From: Acidobacteriota bacterium
GTDB lineage: Bacteria > Acidobacteriota > Terriglobia > Bryobacterales > UBA6623
Direction: 5' to 3'
NCBI GenBank assembly: GCA_027592785.1
Contig: JAQCLD010000022.1
Span: 1-49,685 of the forward strand
DNA: 49,685 nucleotides
Shown piece by piece: positions 1 through 7,778 of the stretch. The notes beneath the pieces were generated by a model. That model had not been told where the DNA came from. It searched no databases and worked only from the letters and a program-made list of their open reading frames with translations. The translations under genes and the position numbers were made by a program. How positions within the stretch are numbered: position 1 is the stretch's first letter; every line of letters begins with the position of its first letter.

Positions 1-56
1 AGTGTGCCCCAAAACATTTCCCTCCAAACATGTTTATTTGTACAATCTTCAGGCGG

Positions 57-1028
57 TCAAAGAACTAGGCTCACGTTGACGCCAGCCGACAGAGCCTGGT
101 CCGCCCGCGCTGTTTGACCATAGAGGGCTAAGTTTGAGGTGGGCGACCAAACCAGATCGGCTCCGACAACCGCCATCTCATCGAAGACAGATCGCGGAAA
201 CGGCACTCCGTGAACGATCACCGTCCATTCATCGAACAAGTTCAACTGTTTCAACTTTTCTAACTCGGCCAGTGACGTAGAGTCCGTACCCTCGGCCAAA
301 TGGACTAGGAACGCATCCAACAGGCCGGCTTGGCCAGCCTGAGCAAGTTGCGCGGCGATTGGAGCAAACTCCGGTTCGGTAATGTTTTGGGCCGTTCGGA
401 AGACGGCGCCTGCGCCCAAGTTGGCGGATTCAGCGTTGCGAATCAGCATGTTCGTGACGCCGTTCGCGTTGATGCTGCCTTCGATCGTTGTCGTCCCGCC
501 AACTAGAGCCTTGATCTCGCTGTATTTGGAAGCTTCGATTGCCAGGCCGAAAAGCTGAGAGTTGGTCAGTAAGTGACGCGGATACTCAACATAAGGGTTA
601 AAGTCAGCTCGACCGATGTTGAACGGCAGCGGCACGTTGACGCCCAAGAACGGAGTCAGATCCACGGCATTGTCGTCCGGTTGCCACTCGTACCGATTGT
701 TGTAGTTCTGTTCGATAGGAACGTGCGGCAAGCTTCCGTACAGCGTGTGATTGTGGATATTGATCAGGCCCGGAAAGATCAGTCCGTCTGTTTCGACTAC
801 GGTCGCGTCATCAACGTTGGACGAGAAGTCCATGACCGTTTTGCCGCGCCGTTTAGCAACCGCAATGATCTCTTGTATCTGTCCGTCCCTGATAAGGATG
901 GCTCCTTGAGGGATGATCGCGTCCCGACCCGTCATCGTTACGACGGTCCCTGTGAGGATCAGATCTTCCGCCAATAAGGGAAGCGTCGTACCCGCGAAAA
1001 AGATGAGAATCGTTGCTAAACAGCGCAT
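57..1028 (-). CDS. Amidohydrolase family protein, C-terminally truncated
   Basis: Encodes 323 aa of a metal-dependent amidohydrolase with an N-terminal signal peptide (hydrophobic stretch ending LPLLAED), so it is probably exported. The metal-binding HxH motif is visible in NIHNHTLYG. The ATG at 1028 is preceded by a good Shine-Dalgarno (GGAGGG); an in-frame upstream ATG at 1052 lacks this. The protein stops after GVNVSLVL. From family knowledge, the next residues should be a Gly-(Ser/Thr)-Asp-Trp block carrying the conserved catalytic Asp, followed by roughly 100 or more residues. That part is absent, and the 56 bases to the window edge do not restore it in another frame. The gene is therefore broken, by rearrangement or insertion near position 57, or the sequence is misassembled at the edge. 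No partner gene is visible. Confidence 0.75.
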   Translation of the reverse strand: MRCLATILIFFAGTTLPLLAEDLILTGTVVTMTGRDAIIPQGAILIRDGQIQEIIAVAKRRGKTVMDFSSNVDDATVVETDGLIFPGLINIHNHTLYGSLPHVPIEQNYNNRYEWQPDDNAVDLTPFLGVNVPLPFNIGRADFNPYVEYPRHLLTNSQLFGLAIEASKYSEIKALVGGTTTIEGSINANGVTNMLIRNAESANLGAGAVFRTAQNITEPEFAPIAAQLAQAGQAGLLDAFLVHLAEGTDSTSLAELEKLKQLNLFDEWTVIVHGVPFPRSVFDEMAVVGADLVWSPTSNLALYGQTARADQALSAGVNVSLVL

Positions 1029-1265
1029 TGTTATCCCTCCACTCCTAGCCAAGCGGCAGCTTGGCCTGATCGCTTCGATGCGTACCGCGCCCGACGCGTG
1101 ACGGCAGCGCGCCGACCCACGGGGACAATGGTGCTTGAGGAAGCGAGTTGCGTATTACTTGATAGCAAACTTTGGGGGGAGAGCCGATTATACAAATCGT
1201 TCTCGCCAAATACAACAGGAAAGTGGTCCAGAAAAGGCGGAGCCCTGTGGCTTTGGGGCGCCCAA

Positions 1266-1291
1266 AGCCTAGAGTGACAGCCTAGAGTCAC
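1266..1291. repeat. 13-bp tandem repeat upstream of the toxin-antitoxin operator
   Basis: AGCCTAGAGTGAC is followed directly by AGCCTAGAGTCAC (12 of 13 identical). It lies just upstream of the palindromic operator of the Doc module, in an otherwise gene-free stretch between 1029 and 1357. It may be part of the promoter or a regulator site; nothing more can be said. Confidence 0.4.
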
Positions 1292-1308
1292 CCGGTACGA
1301 AACTCAAA

Positions 1309-1338
1309 TATCATGACAAATCATGATTTGTCATGATA
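1309..1338. promoter_or_regulatory. Perfect 30-bp palindrome, probable antitoxin operator
   Basis: Positions 1309-1338 are identical to their own reverse complement over all 30 bases. The element contains three TCATGA hexamers starting at 1311, 1321 and 1331, spaced exactly 10 bp, so all face the same side of the helix. It ends 19 bp before the antitoxin ATG at 1358. Ribbon-helix-helix antitoxins typically repress their own operon by binding stacked palindromes of this kind, so it is the likely autoregulatory operator. That function is inferred. Confidence 0.75.
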
Positions 1339-1357
1339 AACTCCCTTCAGCCCCTTC

Positions 1358-1585
1358 ATGTCCCAATCCCGCCAAAAGTTCGCCACCCAAGTCGACCCCG
1401 ACATCCTCGCCTCGGTCCGCCAAATTGCCGAGCAGGAAGGCCGCCAACTGCAAGCCCTCGTGGACGAAGCGCTGGCCGACCTCATCGAAAAACGCAAGCA
1501 CGGCAAGCCGCGCCAACACGTCATGGCGTCCTACCTCGCCAGCCACGAAAGGTACGGCGAGCTCTACAAGAAGCTCGCTAAATGA
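1358..1585 (+). CDS. Ribbon-helix-helix antitoxin of a Doc module
   Basis: A 75-aa protein. The N-terminus (KFATQVDPDI and the following helices) has the look of a ribbon-helix-helix DNA-binding domain. The C-terminus (VMASYLASHERYGELYKKLAK, about residues 55-75) resembles the toxin-neutralising tail of Phd-like antitoxins, which plug the Fic/Doc active site. The stop codon overlaps the ATG of the downstream doc-like gene (ATGA), the usual coupling in such operons. No strong ribosome binding site precedes the ATG. Other starts in different frames give non-protein-like sequence. The role as antitoxin follows from the partner and architecture and has high plausibility. Confidence 0.8.
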   Translation: MSQSRQKFATQVDPDILASVRQIAEQEGRQLQALVDEALADLIEKRKHGKPRQHVMASYLASHERYGELYKKLAK

Positions 1586-1956
1586 CGGACTACCTCACGC
1601 TCATCGAAGTCCTCGCCATTCACGCCGACCAGATCGAACGCTACGGCGGGACAGACGGCATCCGCGACATGGGCGTACTCGAAGCGGCACTCTACCGTCC
1701 GCAAACCGGCTACTACGCCGACCTCATCGAGCAGGCCGCGGCCCTATGGGAAAGTCTCGCCCAAAACCATCCCTTCATCGACGGCAACAAGCGCACCGCA
1801 TTCGCCGCGACCTACACCTTCTTAGCGATCAACGGCGCGCAGCTCACAGCGAGCGCCAACAAGACCTACACCTTCATCTCTTCGATGCACGACTCCGGCA
1901 CGTTCACCTTCGACAAGCTCGAGAAGTGGCTGAGGCGCAACGTCAAGATTAAGTAG
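1582..1956 (+). CDS. doc: Doc-type (Fic superfamily) toxin
   Basis: A 124-aa single-domain Fic/Doc protein. The signature is HPFIDGNKRTA at residues 63-73: a catalytic His, an acidic residue and GNKR, where the usual second Gly of Fic AMP-transferases is replaced by Lys as in Doc. Doc of phage P1 phosphorylates EF-Tu and halts translation; the same activity is inferred here. Length matches the Doc family (about 120-130 aa). It is translationally coupled to the upstream antitoxin through an ATGA overlap. No mobile element genes flank the pair, but the amidohydrolase next door is broken, so the module may sit at a rearrangement site. Confidence 0.88.
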   Translation: MTDYLTLIEVLAIHADQIERYGGTDGIRDMGVLEAALYRPQTGYYADLIEQAAALWESLAQNHPFIDGNKRTAFAATYTFLAINGAQLTASANKTYTFISSMHDSGTFTFDKLEKWLRRNVKIK

Positions 1957-2129
1957 CGACTATGCCGGACACCGACGTGTAGAGGCATGTCGAGGGCCAT
2001 CCACATTCGCATCCTCAGAATATTCACCGCACGATCTGTGGAGAATGCGTCCGCTGACCGCCGCGAACAACCGGACCGCATCTGTGAAATTGCGCCTACG
2101 CCGCGCGGCATCCCTAAACTAGTCTCCTA

Positions 2130-2819
2130 GTGAAAGTCTGCATCGTCGGCGCCTCCGGAAAACTCGGCCAGTACATGCTCCAGCACTGCCTCGACCACAA
2201 TTACGAAGTCGTCGGCGTCTGCCGCGAACAGAGCATCGCCAAACTCGACCGCTTCAAGGATCGCGTCACGATCATCCCCGGTAAGACCAACGACCGTGAA
2301 GTCATCCGCCGCGCTGTTGAAGGCTGCGACGGCGTCCTCGCCGTGCTAGTCCCCTGGGGCGTCCAAAAATACTCGTCAGGCACAGCCCAAGCCGTCCTCG
2401 ACTACGCCCCGCCCGGCGCGCGCCTCATCTTCTCCTGCGGCTGGCACATCACCCGCGACGGTAGAGACGTCTACTCCCGACTCTTCAAGACACTTGTGGC
2501 GACCGTCGGCTGGCTCGCCCGTCTCCTCCGTTTCGTCGAACTCGACGACCAAGTCGAAGCCTGCCGCCGCATCTTCTCCAGCGACACGCGATGGACCGTC
2601 GTCCGCGGCAGCGACCTCGAAGAAGGCGAGAGCCAAGGCCTCCCTGTCTGGAGCCATCACGTCGGCGACCCGATCCTCAAGAGCAACCTCACCCGCCGCA
2701 TTGACTTCGCCCTGTTCATGGTCGAAGCTCTGACCAACGAGGGCCTCATCCACGAAGCCCCCGCCATCGTCGGCCGCCAAACGCCCTCGGCGCTAGAACA
2801 CGCCTCTCAGCCGCTATAA
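2130..2819 (+). CDS. NAD(P)-binding Rossmann protein (NmrA/SDR-like)
   Basis: A 229-aa protein with an atypical short-chain dehydrogenase/NmrA fold. The dinucleotide-binding motif GASGKLGQY lies at residues 7-15, after strand MKVCIV. It starts at GTG 2130; no earlier in-frame start fits the Rossmann strand. There is no clear Ser-Tyr-Lys catalytic triad, so it may be a nucleotide-binding sensor or an epimerase-like enzyme; substrate unknown. The last codons carry a TATAAT sequence that may serve the next gene, rpe, whose ATG is 11 bp downstream. Confidence 0.75.
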   Translation: MKVCIVGASGKLGQYMLQHCLDHNYEVVGVCREQSIAKLDRFKDRVTIIPGKTNDREVIRRAVEGCDGVLAVLVPWGVQKYSSGTAQAVLDYAPPGARLIFSCGWHITRDGRDVYSRLFKTLVATVGWLARLLRFVELDDQVEACRRIFSSDTRWTVVRGSDLEEGESQGLPVWSHHVGDPILKSNLTRRIDFALFMVEALTNEGLIHEAPAIVGRQTPSALEHASQPL

Positions 2820-2820
2820 T
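2815..2820 (+). promoter_or_regulatory. Possible -10 box of rpe, leaderless arrangement
   Basis: TATAAT overlaps the stop codon of the upstream gene and lies only 9 bp before the rpe ATG. If used, transcription would start about at the ATG and give a leaderless mRNA; rpe also lacks a Shine-Dalgarno. No good -35 box is seen 17 bp upstream, so this is tentative. Confidence 0.3.
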
Positions 2821-2829
2821 ATTGATTCG

Positions 2830-3504
2830 ATGGCTCAAATCGCGCCTTCCATCCTGTCGGCCGACTTCGCTCGTCTGGGCGAGGACGTCGCCGCTGTTGA
2901 GCGCGCCGGCGTCAAGATGATCCACGTCGATGTCATGGACGGGCATTTCGTCCCCAACATCTCCATCGGCGTGCCCGTCGTCGCCTCGCTGCGCAAGGCC
3001 ACGGACCTCTTTCTCGACTGCCATCTGATGATCGAAAACCCGGATGCCTACACGCCCGCCTTCATCGCGGCGGGAGCCCAGAACGTCACCATCCACCAGG
3101 AAGCAACGCGCCATTTGCACCGCAGCCTACAGCTCATCAAAGACCACGGAGCCCAAGCAGGCGTGGCTCTCAACCCCGCGACCCCAGTCGAAACCATCGA
3201 CCACGTCCTCGACCTAGTCGACTTGGTTTTAGTGATGAGCGTCAACCCCGGTTTTGGCGGACAGAAGTTCTTGCCGCTGGCGCTATCGAAAATCGAACAG
3301 CTCGCCGAACTGCGCCAGGCGCTGGGGCTGAGCTTCAAGATCGAAGTCGACGGCGGCGTCGACTCAAGCAACATCGCCGATCTAACCCGCGCGGGCTGCG
3401 ATATTTTTGTCGCAGGTTCCAGCATATTTGGAACCCCTGACGCCGCCCAAGCCGTAGAATCTCTAAAGGAGCGCATCGCAAGCGCTCACGTCGTCCACGT
3501 CTAG
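2830..3504 (+). CDS. rpe: Ribulose-phosphate 3-epimerase
   Basis: A 224-aa TIM-barrel enzyme of full family length, interconverting ribulose 5-phosphate and xylulose 5-phosphate in the pentose phosphate pathway. Visible signatures are the start APSILSADFARLGED, the metal and catalytic block HVDVMDGHFVPNIS, MSVNPGFGGQKF, and the second Asp in EVDGGV, followed by the phosphate-binding GSSIFG. The ATG start sits directly before the conserved N-terminus. The BamD-like gene follows 10 bp downstream, so they may be co-transcribed. Confidence 0.95.
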   Translation: MAQIAPSILSADFARLGEDVAAVERAGVKMIHVDVMDGHFVPNISIGVPVVASLRKATDLFLDCHLMIENPDAYTPAFIAAGAQNVTIHQEATRHLHRSLQLIKDHGAQAGVALNPATPVETIDHVLDLVDLVLVMSVNPGFGGQKFLPLALSKIEQLAELRQALGLSFKIEVDGGVDSSNIADLTRAGCDIFVAGSSIFGTPDAAQAVESLKERIASAHVVHV

Positions 3505-3514
3505 CAACAATCCT

Positions 3515-4594
3515 ATGACTCGCAAATCACTTGGACTCGCTTTTGTCACGATCTTGGCGCTTGTCGGTTGCGGCCGCAATCCATACGACAACCCGATCGC
3601 TACTAACTCGCAACAGCCCGACAAGGTGCTGTTCGACCAATCGGTCGGCTACATCGAGAAGAAGCGCTTCGACGTGGCACGTCTGCAGCTCCAGACGCTG
3701 ATCAATACCTACCCAGACAGCGAATATATCGCTAAGTCGAAGCTGGCCATTGCCGACAGCTGGTATCAGCAGGGCGGCAGCAGCTCCTTGGCGCAGGCTG
3801 AGGCCGAATACGACGATTTCATCACCTTCTTCCCGTCCATGGAAGAGTCTGCCGAGGCCCAGAAGCGTATCTGCGCAATTCACTACGACCAGATGGTCAA
3901 GCCGGACCGTGACAATACGCACGCGATCCGCGCCGACCAAGAGTGCCGCCAGTTGATCCTGCAGTGGCCGAACAGCATTTTCCGTGAGGAGACCGAACAG
4001 AAGCTGCGCGACGTGCAAGAGGTCATTGCCGAGGCGGAGTATCGCGTCGGCACTTACTACACCGGCAAAGGCAGCTACCGCGCCGGCGCCAATCGCCTGC
4101 AGACGCTGACTGAGCACTATCCACTGTTCAGCAACAGCGACGATGCGCTCTGGAGGTTAGGCGAGACCTACGAGAGCATGGGTGAGGAGTACACCGAGCA
4201 GATGGTGGACGCCTACACCAAGATCGTCCGCGACTACCCGCTCAGCACGTTTGTCGACGCGGCCAAGGCGAAGTTGTCCGATCTGAACCGCTCGGTTCCC
4301 ACCGCGGATCCGGAGCGTTTTGAGCTTCACAAGTACAATGTGGAGAATCGGGTGTACAAGGGGTTTTGGGCTAAGTCCCTTGGAATCTTCGGCTCAGCGC
4401 CCGACGTGAGAATGGCTGCAAAAATGGGAGAACCCGTGAGCACGACGCTCATGCCGGCGACGCCTCCAGGCATCCGCACCAGCACCGGGGTCGCCGTCGG
4501 TCAGCCCAGCGCCGACGTCGGAGTCCAAACGATCGACGGTCCGAGCGCCATCGACACCGAACCCGACGCTCGCCAGAACCAACCGGCTCCGTAG
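3515..4594 (+). CDS. bamD: BamD-like outer membrane assembly lipoprotein
   Basis: A 359-aa lipoprotein with signal peptide and lipobox (LALVGCGRN, Cys about residue 19). Residues about 35-260 form TPR-like repeats typical of BamD/ComL (FDQSVGYIEKKRFDVARLQL, NTYPDSEY, then FPSMEESAEAQKR). In the family, BamD anchors the BAM complex at the periplasmic face of the outer membrane, so this supports a two-membrane envelope. The C-terminal ~70 residues are a low-complexity Pro/Thr/Ala tail not needed for the fold. It lies in a run of housekeeping genes. Confidence 0.85.
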   Translation: MTRKSLGLAFVTILALVGCGRNPYDNPIATNSQQPDKVLFDQSVGYIEKKRFDVARLQLQTLINTYPDSEYIAKSKLAIADSWYQQGGSSSLAQAEAEYDDFITFFPSMEESAEAQKRICAIHYDQMVKPDRDNTHAIRADQECRQLILQWPNSIFREETEQKLRDVQEVIAEAEYRVGTYYTGKGSYRAGANRLQTLTEHYPLFSNSDDALWRLGETYESMGEEYTEQMVDAYTKIVRDYPLSTFVDAAKAKLSDLNRSVPTADPERFELHKYNVENRVYKGFWAKSLGIFGSAPDVRMAAKMGEPVSTTLMPATPPGIRTSTGVAVGQPSADVGVQTIDGPSAIDTEPDARQNQPAP

Positions 4595-4703
4595 AATTAA
4601 ACTGGCCACTACCACAACACGTACTAGGACTTCCGGGTTACACTAGCTACGGACGCGCCGGGGTCACGAATTGACCCGCGGAGGGGCGCTCGGAGCCTTT
4701 GCT

Positions 4704-5369
4704 GTGAGCCTCATACTGATTGCGGACGACAATCCCCATGCCCATCGGATGGGCCGTCAGATCCTCAGCCAAGAGGGCTACGAGGTCGCCACGACTTCGG
4801 ATGGCGACGAAACGCTCCAGTACCTTGCGGAAAACGAGCCAGATTTAGTTCTGGTCGATACACGGATGCCGGGGCCGTCAGGTTTCGAGATCTGCCGCCG
4901 CATCAAGAGGCATCCGAAGCTCAACCACGTCAAGGTAGTTTTGCTCGCCGGCCCCTTGGAGCCATTCGACCCGGCCCACGCCGAAGCGGCCGGCTCGGAC
5001 GGGGTGCTGCACAAGCCGCTCGACGCCTACTCGCTGATCGACACGGTCAAATCGCTGATAGGCGAATCTCGGGCTAAAGAAACGGGCCAGGACGCCGAGC
5101 CTGTAGCGTCGCTGCGCGTTCTAGACCGGTCGACCGCTCCGGCGGAACTGTCCGAAGCGCCGGAACCTGGCGCTCAGTATTCAGCGGAAGGCAGCGGCGA
5201 TCTCGATCCGTTCGGGGCCGCCGTCCAAGCCGCGCTCAGCGACGATCAGGACGAAGAACTCCAGGAAGAGGCGGTCCGCGAGGCAGTGAAAGAAGTATTA
5301 ACTGCTGCAATGCCCACATTGGTTGATACACTCACACAAAGAGTTCTGGAAAGAATCAAGCAACTCTAA
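4704..5369 (+). CDS. Response regulator receiver protein with helical C-terminus
   Basis: A 221-aa protein starting at GTG 4704, which places the first strand SLILIADDN right at the N-terminus; an upstream in-frame start at 4671 adds unrelated residues. The receiver domain spans about residues 1-120, with the acidic pair ADDN, phospho-acceptor Asp in LVLVDTRMPG and conserved Lys in HKPLDAY. The rest (about 125-221) is an acidic linker and an amphipathic helical region (AVREAVKEVLTAAMPTLV) with no recognised output domain. No sensor kinase is nearby. The end of this C-terminal region resembles tails of polar or gliding-motility regulators, but that is only an impression. Confidence 0.85.
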   Translation: MSLILIADDNPHAHRMGRQILSQEGYEVATTSDGDETLQYLAENEPDLVLVDTRMPGPSGFEICRRIKRHPKLNHVKVVLLAGPLEPFDPAHAEAAGSDGVLHKPLDAYSLIDTVKSLIGESRAKETGQDAEPVASLRVLDRSTAPAELSEAPEPGAQYSAEGSGDLDPFGAAVQAALSDDQDEELQEEAVREAVKEVLTAAMPTLVDTLTQRVLERIKQL

Positions 5370-5375
5370 GTATCA

Positions 5376-5882
5376 ATGGCTGGTCAAAACTCCTTCGATA
5401 TCGTTTCTCAGATCGAGATTCCTGAAGTCCAAAACGCCGTCGAGCAAGCAAGCAAAGAAGTCTTGACTCGCTTCGATCTCAAGACGACGAATAGCTCCAT
5501 CGAACTCGACTCCGCCGCGCCCAAACTAACCCTGCGCAGCCAAGACGAGTACACGCTCAAGCAAGTCGTCGACGTGCTTGAATCGAAACTCGTCCGACGC
5601 AAAGTGCCGCTCAAGAGCTTGGTCTACGGTAAGGTGCAGCCGGCGCACAACGCCAGCGTCCTGCAAGAAGTCGAGTTGCAGCAAGGCATCCCGGTCGAGA
5701 AGGGCCGCGAGATCGTCAAGCGCATTAAGGATCTGAAGCTGAAGAAGATTCAGGCTTCGATCCAGGGCGATCAAGTTCGCGTCACCGGCCCGAGCCGAGA
5801 CGATCTGCAAGCGGCTATGACGGCGCTCAAGGATCAGGACTTCGGCATCGACATGCAGTTCACTAACTATCGATCCAACTAA
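5376..5882 (+). CDS. yajQ: YajQ family nucleotide-binding protein
   Basis: A 168-aa protein of full family length. Characteristic blocks are the start NSFDIVSQIEIPEVQNAVEQ, RFDLKTTNSSIELD, GKVQPAHN, and the ending DFGIDMQFTNYRSN. Family members bind nucleic acid or cyclic di-GMP and act in the cytoplasm as effectors of regulation. It begins only 6 bp after the response regulator gene, suggesting co-transcription, and the hydrolase gene follows 9 bp later. Confidence 0.95.
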   Translation: MAGQNSFDIVSQIEIPEVQNAVEQASKEVLTRFDLKTTNSSIELDSAAPKLTLRSQDEYTLKQVVDVLESKLVRRKVPLKSLVYGKVQPAHNASVLQEVELQQGIPVEKGREIVKRIKDLKLKKIQASIQGDQVRVTGPSRDDLQAAMTALKDQDFGIDMQFTNYRSN

Positions 5883-5891
5883 ATACTCGAC

Positions 5892-6539
5892 ATGGCTCGC
5901 ATTCTCGAATCCGTTTTCATTGACGGCCCAGCTGGAAAGCTGGAGGCCCTACACGAGGGCCCAGAGGACGGCGTTGCCATCGAACGCGTAGCCGTTGTCT
6001 GCCATCCCCATCCGCTACACGGCGGGACGATTCACAACAAGGTTGTTTTTCGACTCGCGCGCGGCATTCGCAATACCGGCTCGGCTGTGATTCGCTTCAA
6101 CTTTCGCGGCGCCGGACTGAGCGAAGGAACGCATGATGACGGCAGAGGCGAGCAGGACGATGTTCGCGCCGCGGTCGCCTTCGCCAGGGAGCGCTATCCG
6201 GACCTGCCGGTCATCGGTTCGGGGTTCTCGTTCGGCTCAAACATCGGTCTGCGCGTCGCTGCAAAGGACGGCGGTTTTGAGCGCTTTATCGCGGCGGGAC
6301 TGCCTGCCAATCGCGGCGGCTTCGAGTTTCTGGCGAAGTGCGAAGTCCCGAAGATCTTCATTCACTCAACAAACGACGAACACGGCTCGCGCGAAAACAT
6401 GCAGAAGGTTTTTGATGCAGCTGCTGAGCCGAAGTTACTGGAGTGGGTGGACGCCAGCGATCACTTCTTCGTCGACCGGCTCGAACAGTTCGAGCAGAAA
6501 GTCATCGCAGCCGTTTTGCACGACTTCATTCCAGAGTAG
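5892..6539 (+). CDS. Alpha/beta hydrolase (dienelactone hydrolase-like)
   Basis: A 215-aa cytoplasmic alpha/beta hydrolase of the short family without a lid. Visible elements are CHPHPLHGGTIHNKVV (strand and oxyanion region), the nucleophile elbow GSGFSFGSN with the catalytic Ser, the Asp in HSTNDEHG and the terminal His in DASDHFFVD. Substrate is unknown. It is the last gene of the yajQ run, followed by a new promoter-like region before the Cys-rich secreted gene. Confidence 0.85.
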   Translation: MARILESVFIDGPAGKLEALHEGPEDGVAIERVAVVCHPHPLHGGTIHNKVVFRLARGIRNTGSAVIRFNFRGAGLSEGTHDDGRGEQDDVRAAVAFARERYPDLPVIGSGFSFGSNIGLRVAAKDGGFERFIAAGLPANRGGFEFLAKCEVPKIFIHSTNDEHGSRENMQKVFDAAAEPKLLEWVDASDHFFVDRLEQFEQKVIAAVLHDFIPE

Positions 6540-6590
6540 CGATTGAAAGGCTATAATCCTCGTCGAAATTTCTATTTCGGGGAGGAACTG

Positions 6591-7187
6591 ATGAACATTC
6601 GAACGTGGATCCGCGCGGCCCTACTGGCCTCGATTTTCTTGGCCGGGCAATCGTCCTCGGCGACTGCGCAGGTTTTCGATGCCGATTGCTTCGCCGGCAC
6701 GTGCAACGGCTCGAAAGGAATCCCAGAGTGCCCGGACGGCTTCGACGAGGTCGGCTTCGTCCTCTACGCCAACAGCAGGGCAGATGCCGGCGGTTCTTGC
6801 TAAACGGTCGTCTCGTGTACGAATCTCAATCGAGAAAATGTCGAGATTAGCTGCCGCTTTCACCACGGCTTTAACGCCATCCGGCCAGGGGGACCGAAAG
6901 AAGCGCTTTGCGCGTCCTACACACCGAATGTTGGGCCGGGCGACACAACGGAATGCGCGACGGACTCGTCTGGAGCGCCGCTGTTCCAGGCCGCGGGAAT
7001 CTTTTTGGGCGGGGATGCGGACTGTCCCGTGTTCGAAGGAAAGGGACTGGTGTGCGTGAAGGGCGGCAAGAGCGATCGCGTGCTGTGTACGGCGCATTTG
7101 GCTTGCGAAAACGGGACGGTTCTGGAGAATCTCAACGTCGTATCGAGCAAACCGGGCAGAACGGACACCAAGAAGTCGAAGGACTAG
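6591..7187 (+). pseudogene. Cys-rich secreted protein interrupted by one in-frame TAA
   Basis: A reading frame of 198 codons runs from ATG 6591 to TAG 7185-7187, broken only by TAA at 6801-6803 (codon 71). The ATG has a strong Shine-Dalgarno (GGAGGAA, 6581-6587) and a TATAAT at 6552-6557. The product would have a signal peptide (RAALLASIFLAGQSSSATAQ) and 12 cysteines spread over both halves (for example DADCFAGTCNG before the stop, VSCTNLN, ISCRFHHGF and LVCVKGGK after it). The even Cys spacing, continued frame and lack of stops after the break show it was one protein. It could be a recent pseudogene, a readthrough gene, or a base-call error. I do not recognise the family. Confidence 0.65.
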
Positions 7188-7397
7188 CGACCGGACGCCG
7201 TGAAAGAATCACCGCTCGTGCACGCACCATCGTCTTGTGCGGAAAAACGGACGTCCCCAGGGACTGGCTTGGATTTTCGAGCCTCACGAAATTGGCCTCT
7301 TAGCAGCGAACGCTGTCCGCGAAACTCCGTGCCTGTCCTCCTCTTGAGTTGCCTGCGCGCCGGAATTATTCTTCATAGCTTCCCGCCTCCATTCCCC

Positions 7398-7434
7398 TTG
7401 ACATCTAGGTATCGTTGCGGCATTCTCACCTAGA
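7398..7434 (+). promoter_or_regulatory. Promoter and probable PadR operator
   Basis: A TTGACA -35 box lies at 7398-7403, with a weak -10 (CATTCT, 7421-7426) after a 17-bp spacer. An inverted repeat with 7-bp arms, TCTAGGT (7404-7410) and ACCTAGA (7428-7434), overlaps both boxes. This is the expected layout for PadR autorepression of the padR-permease operon that begins at 7446. Binding itself is inferred. Confidence 0.55.
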
Positions 7435-7445
7435 CGGCTAGGGTT

Positions 7446-7778
7446 ATGGCGAGACGCGACAAACTTCAAGGCTCATTAGACCTGCTCATCCTCCGAACGC
7501 TGCGCGGAGAACCGCAGCACGGCTACGGCATTACGTCGCAGATCCAGGCCTGGTCAGACGGCGAGTTGGAGGTGGAAGAGGGTTCGCTCTACCCTGCGCT
7601 GCACCGACTGGAGCGCGATGAACTACTGACCGCGGAGTGGCGTGAAACCGAGGCTGGCCGCCGCGCGAAGTACTACAAGCTGACGCGTAAGGGCCGCAAG
7701 CATCTCGAAGCAGAACTGAAGCGTTGGGGGCGCCTGTCCTCAGCGATCGCCCTGTTTCTTGAGCGGAGCGATGCATGA
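7446..7778 (+). CDS. PadR family transcriptional regulator
   Basis: A 110-aa winged-helix repressor. Typical PadR blocks are GSLDLLILRTLRGEPQHGYG at the N-terminus, EVEEGSLYPALHRLERDELL for the recognition helix and wing, and RRAKYYKLTRKGRKHLE. PadR proteins next to ADOP permeases are usual in Acidobacteriota and are thought to control the permease operon in response to a toxic ligand. The stop overlaps the ATG of the permease (ATGA at 7775-7778). An inverted repeat overlapping its promoter is the likely operator. Confidence 0.92.
   Translation: MARRDKLQGSLDLLILRTLRGEPQHGYGITSQIQAWSDGELEVEEGSLYPALHRLERDELLTAEWRETEAGRRAKYYKLTRKGRKHLEAELKRWGRLSSAIALFLERSDA

Noticed and set aside
1031..1291. 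Minus-strand ORF of 86 residues upstream of the amidohydrolase
   Set aside because: Composition is not protein-like, and it covers the amidohydrolase start and the tandem repeat region.
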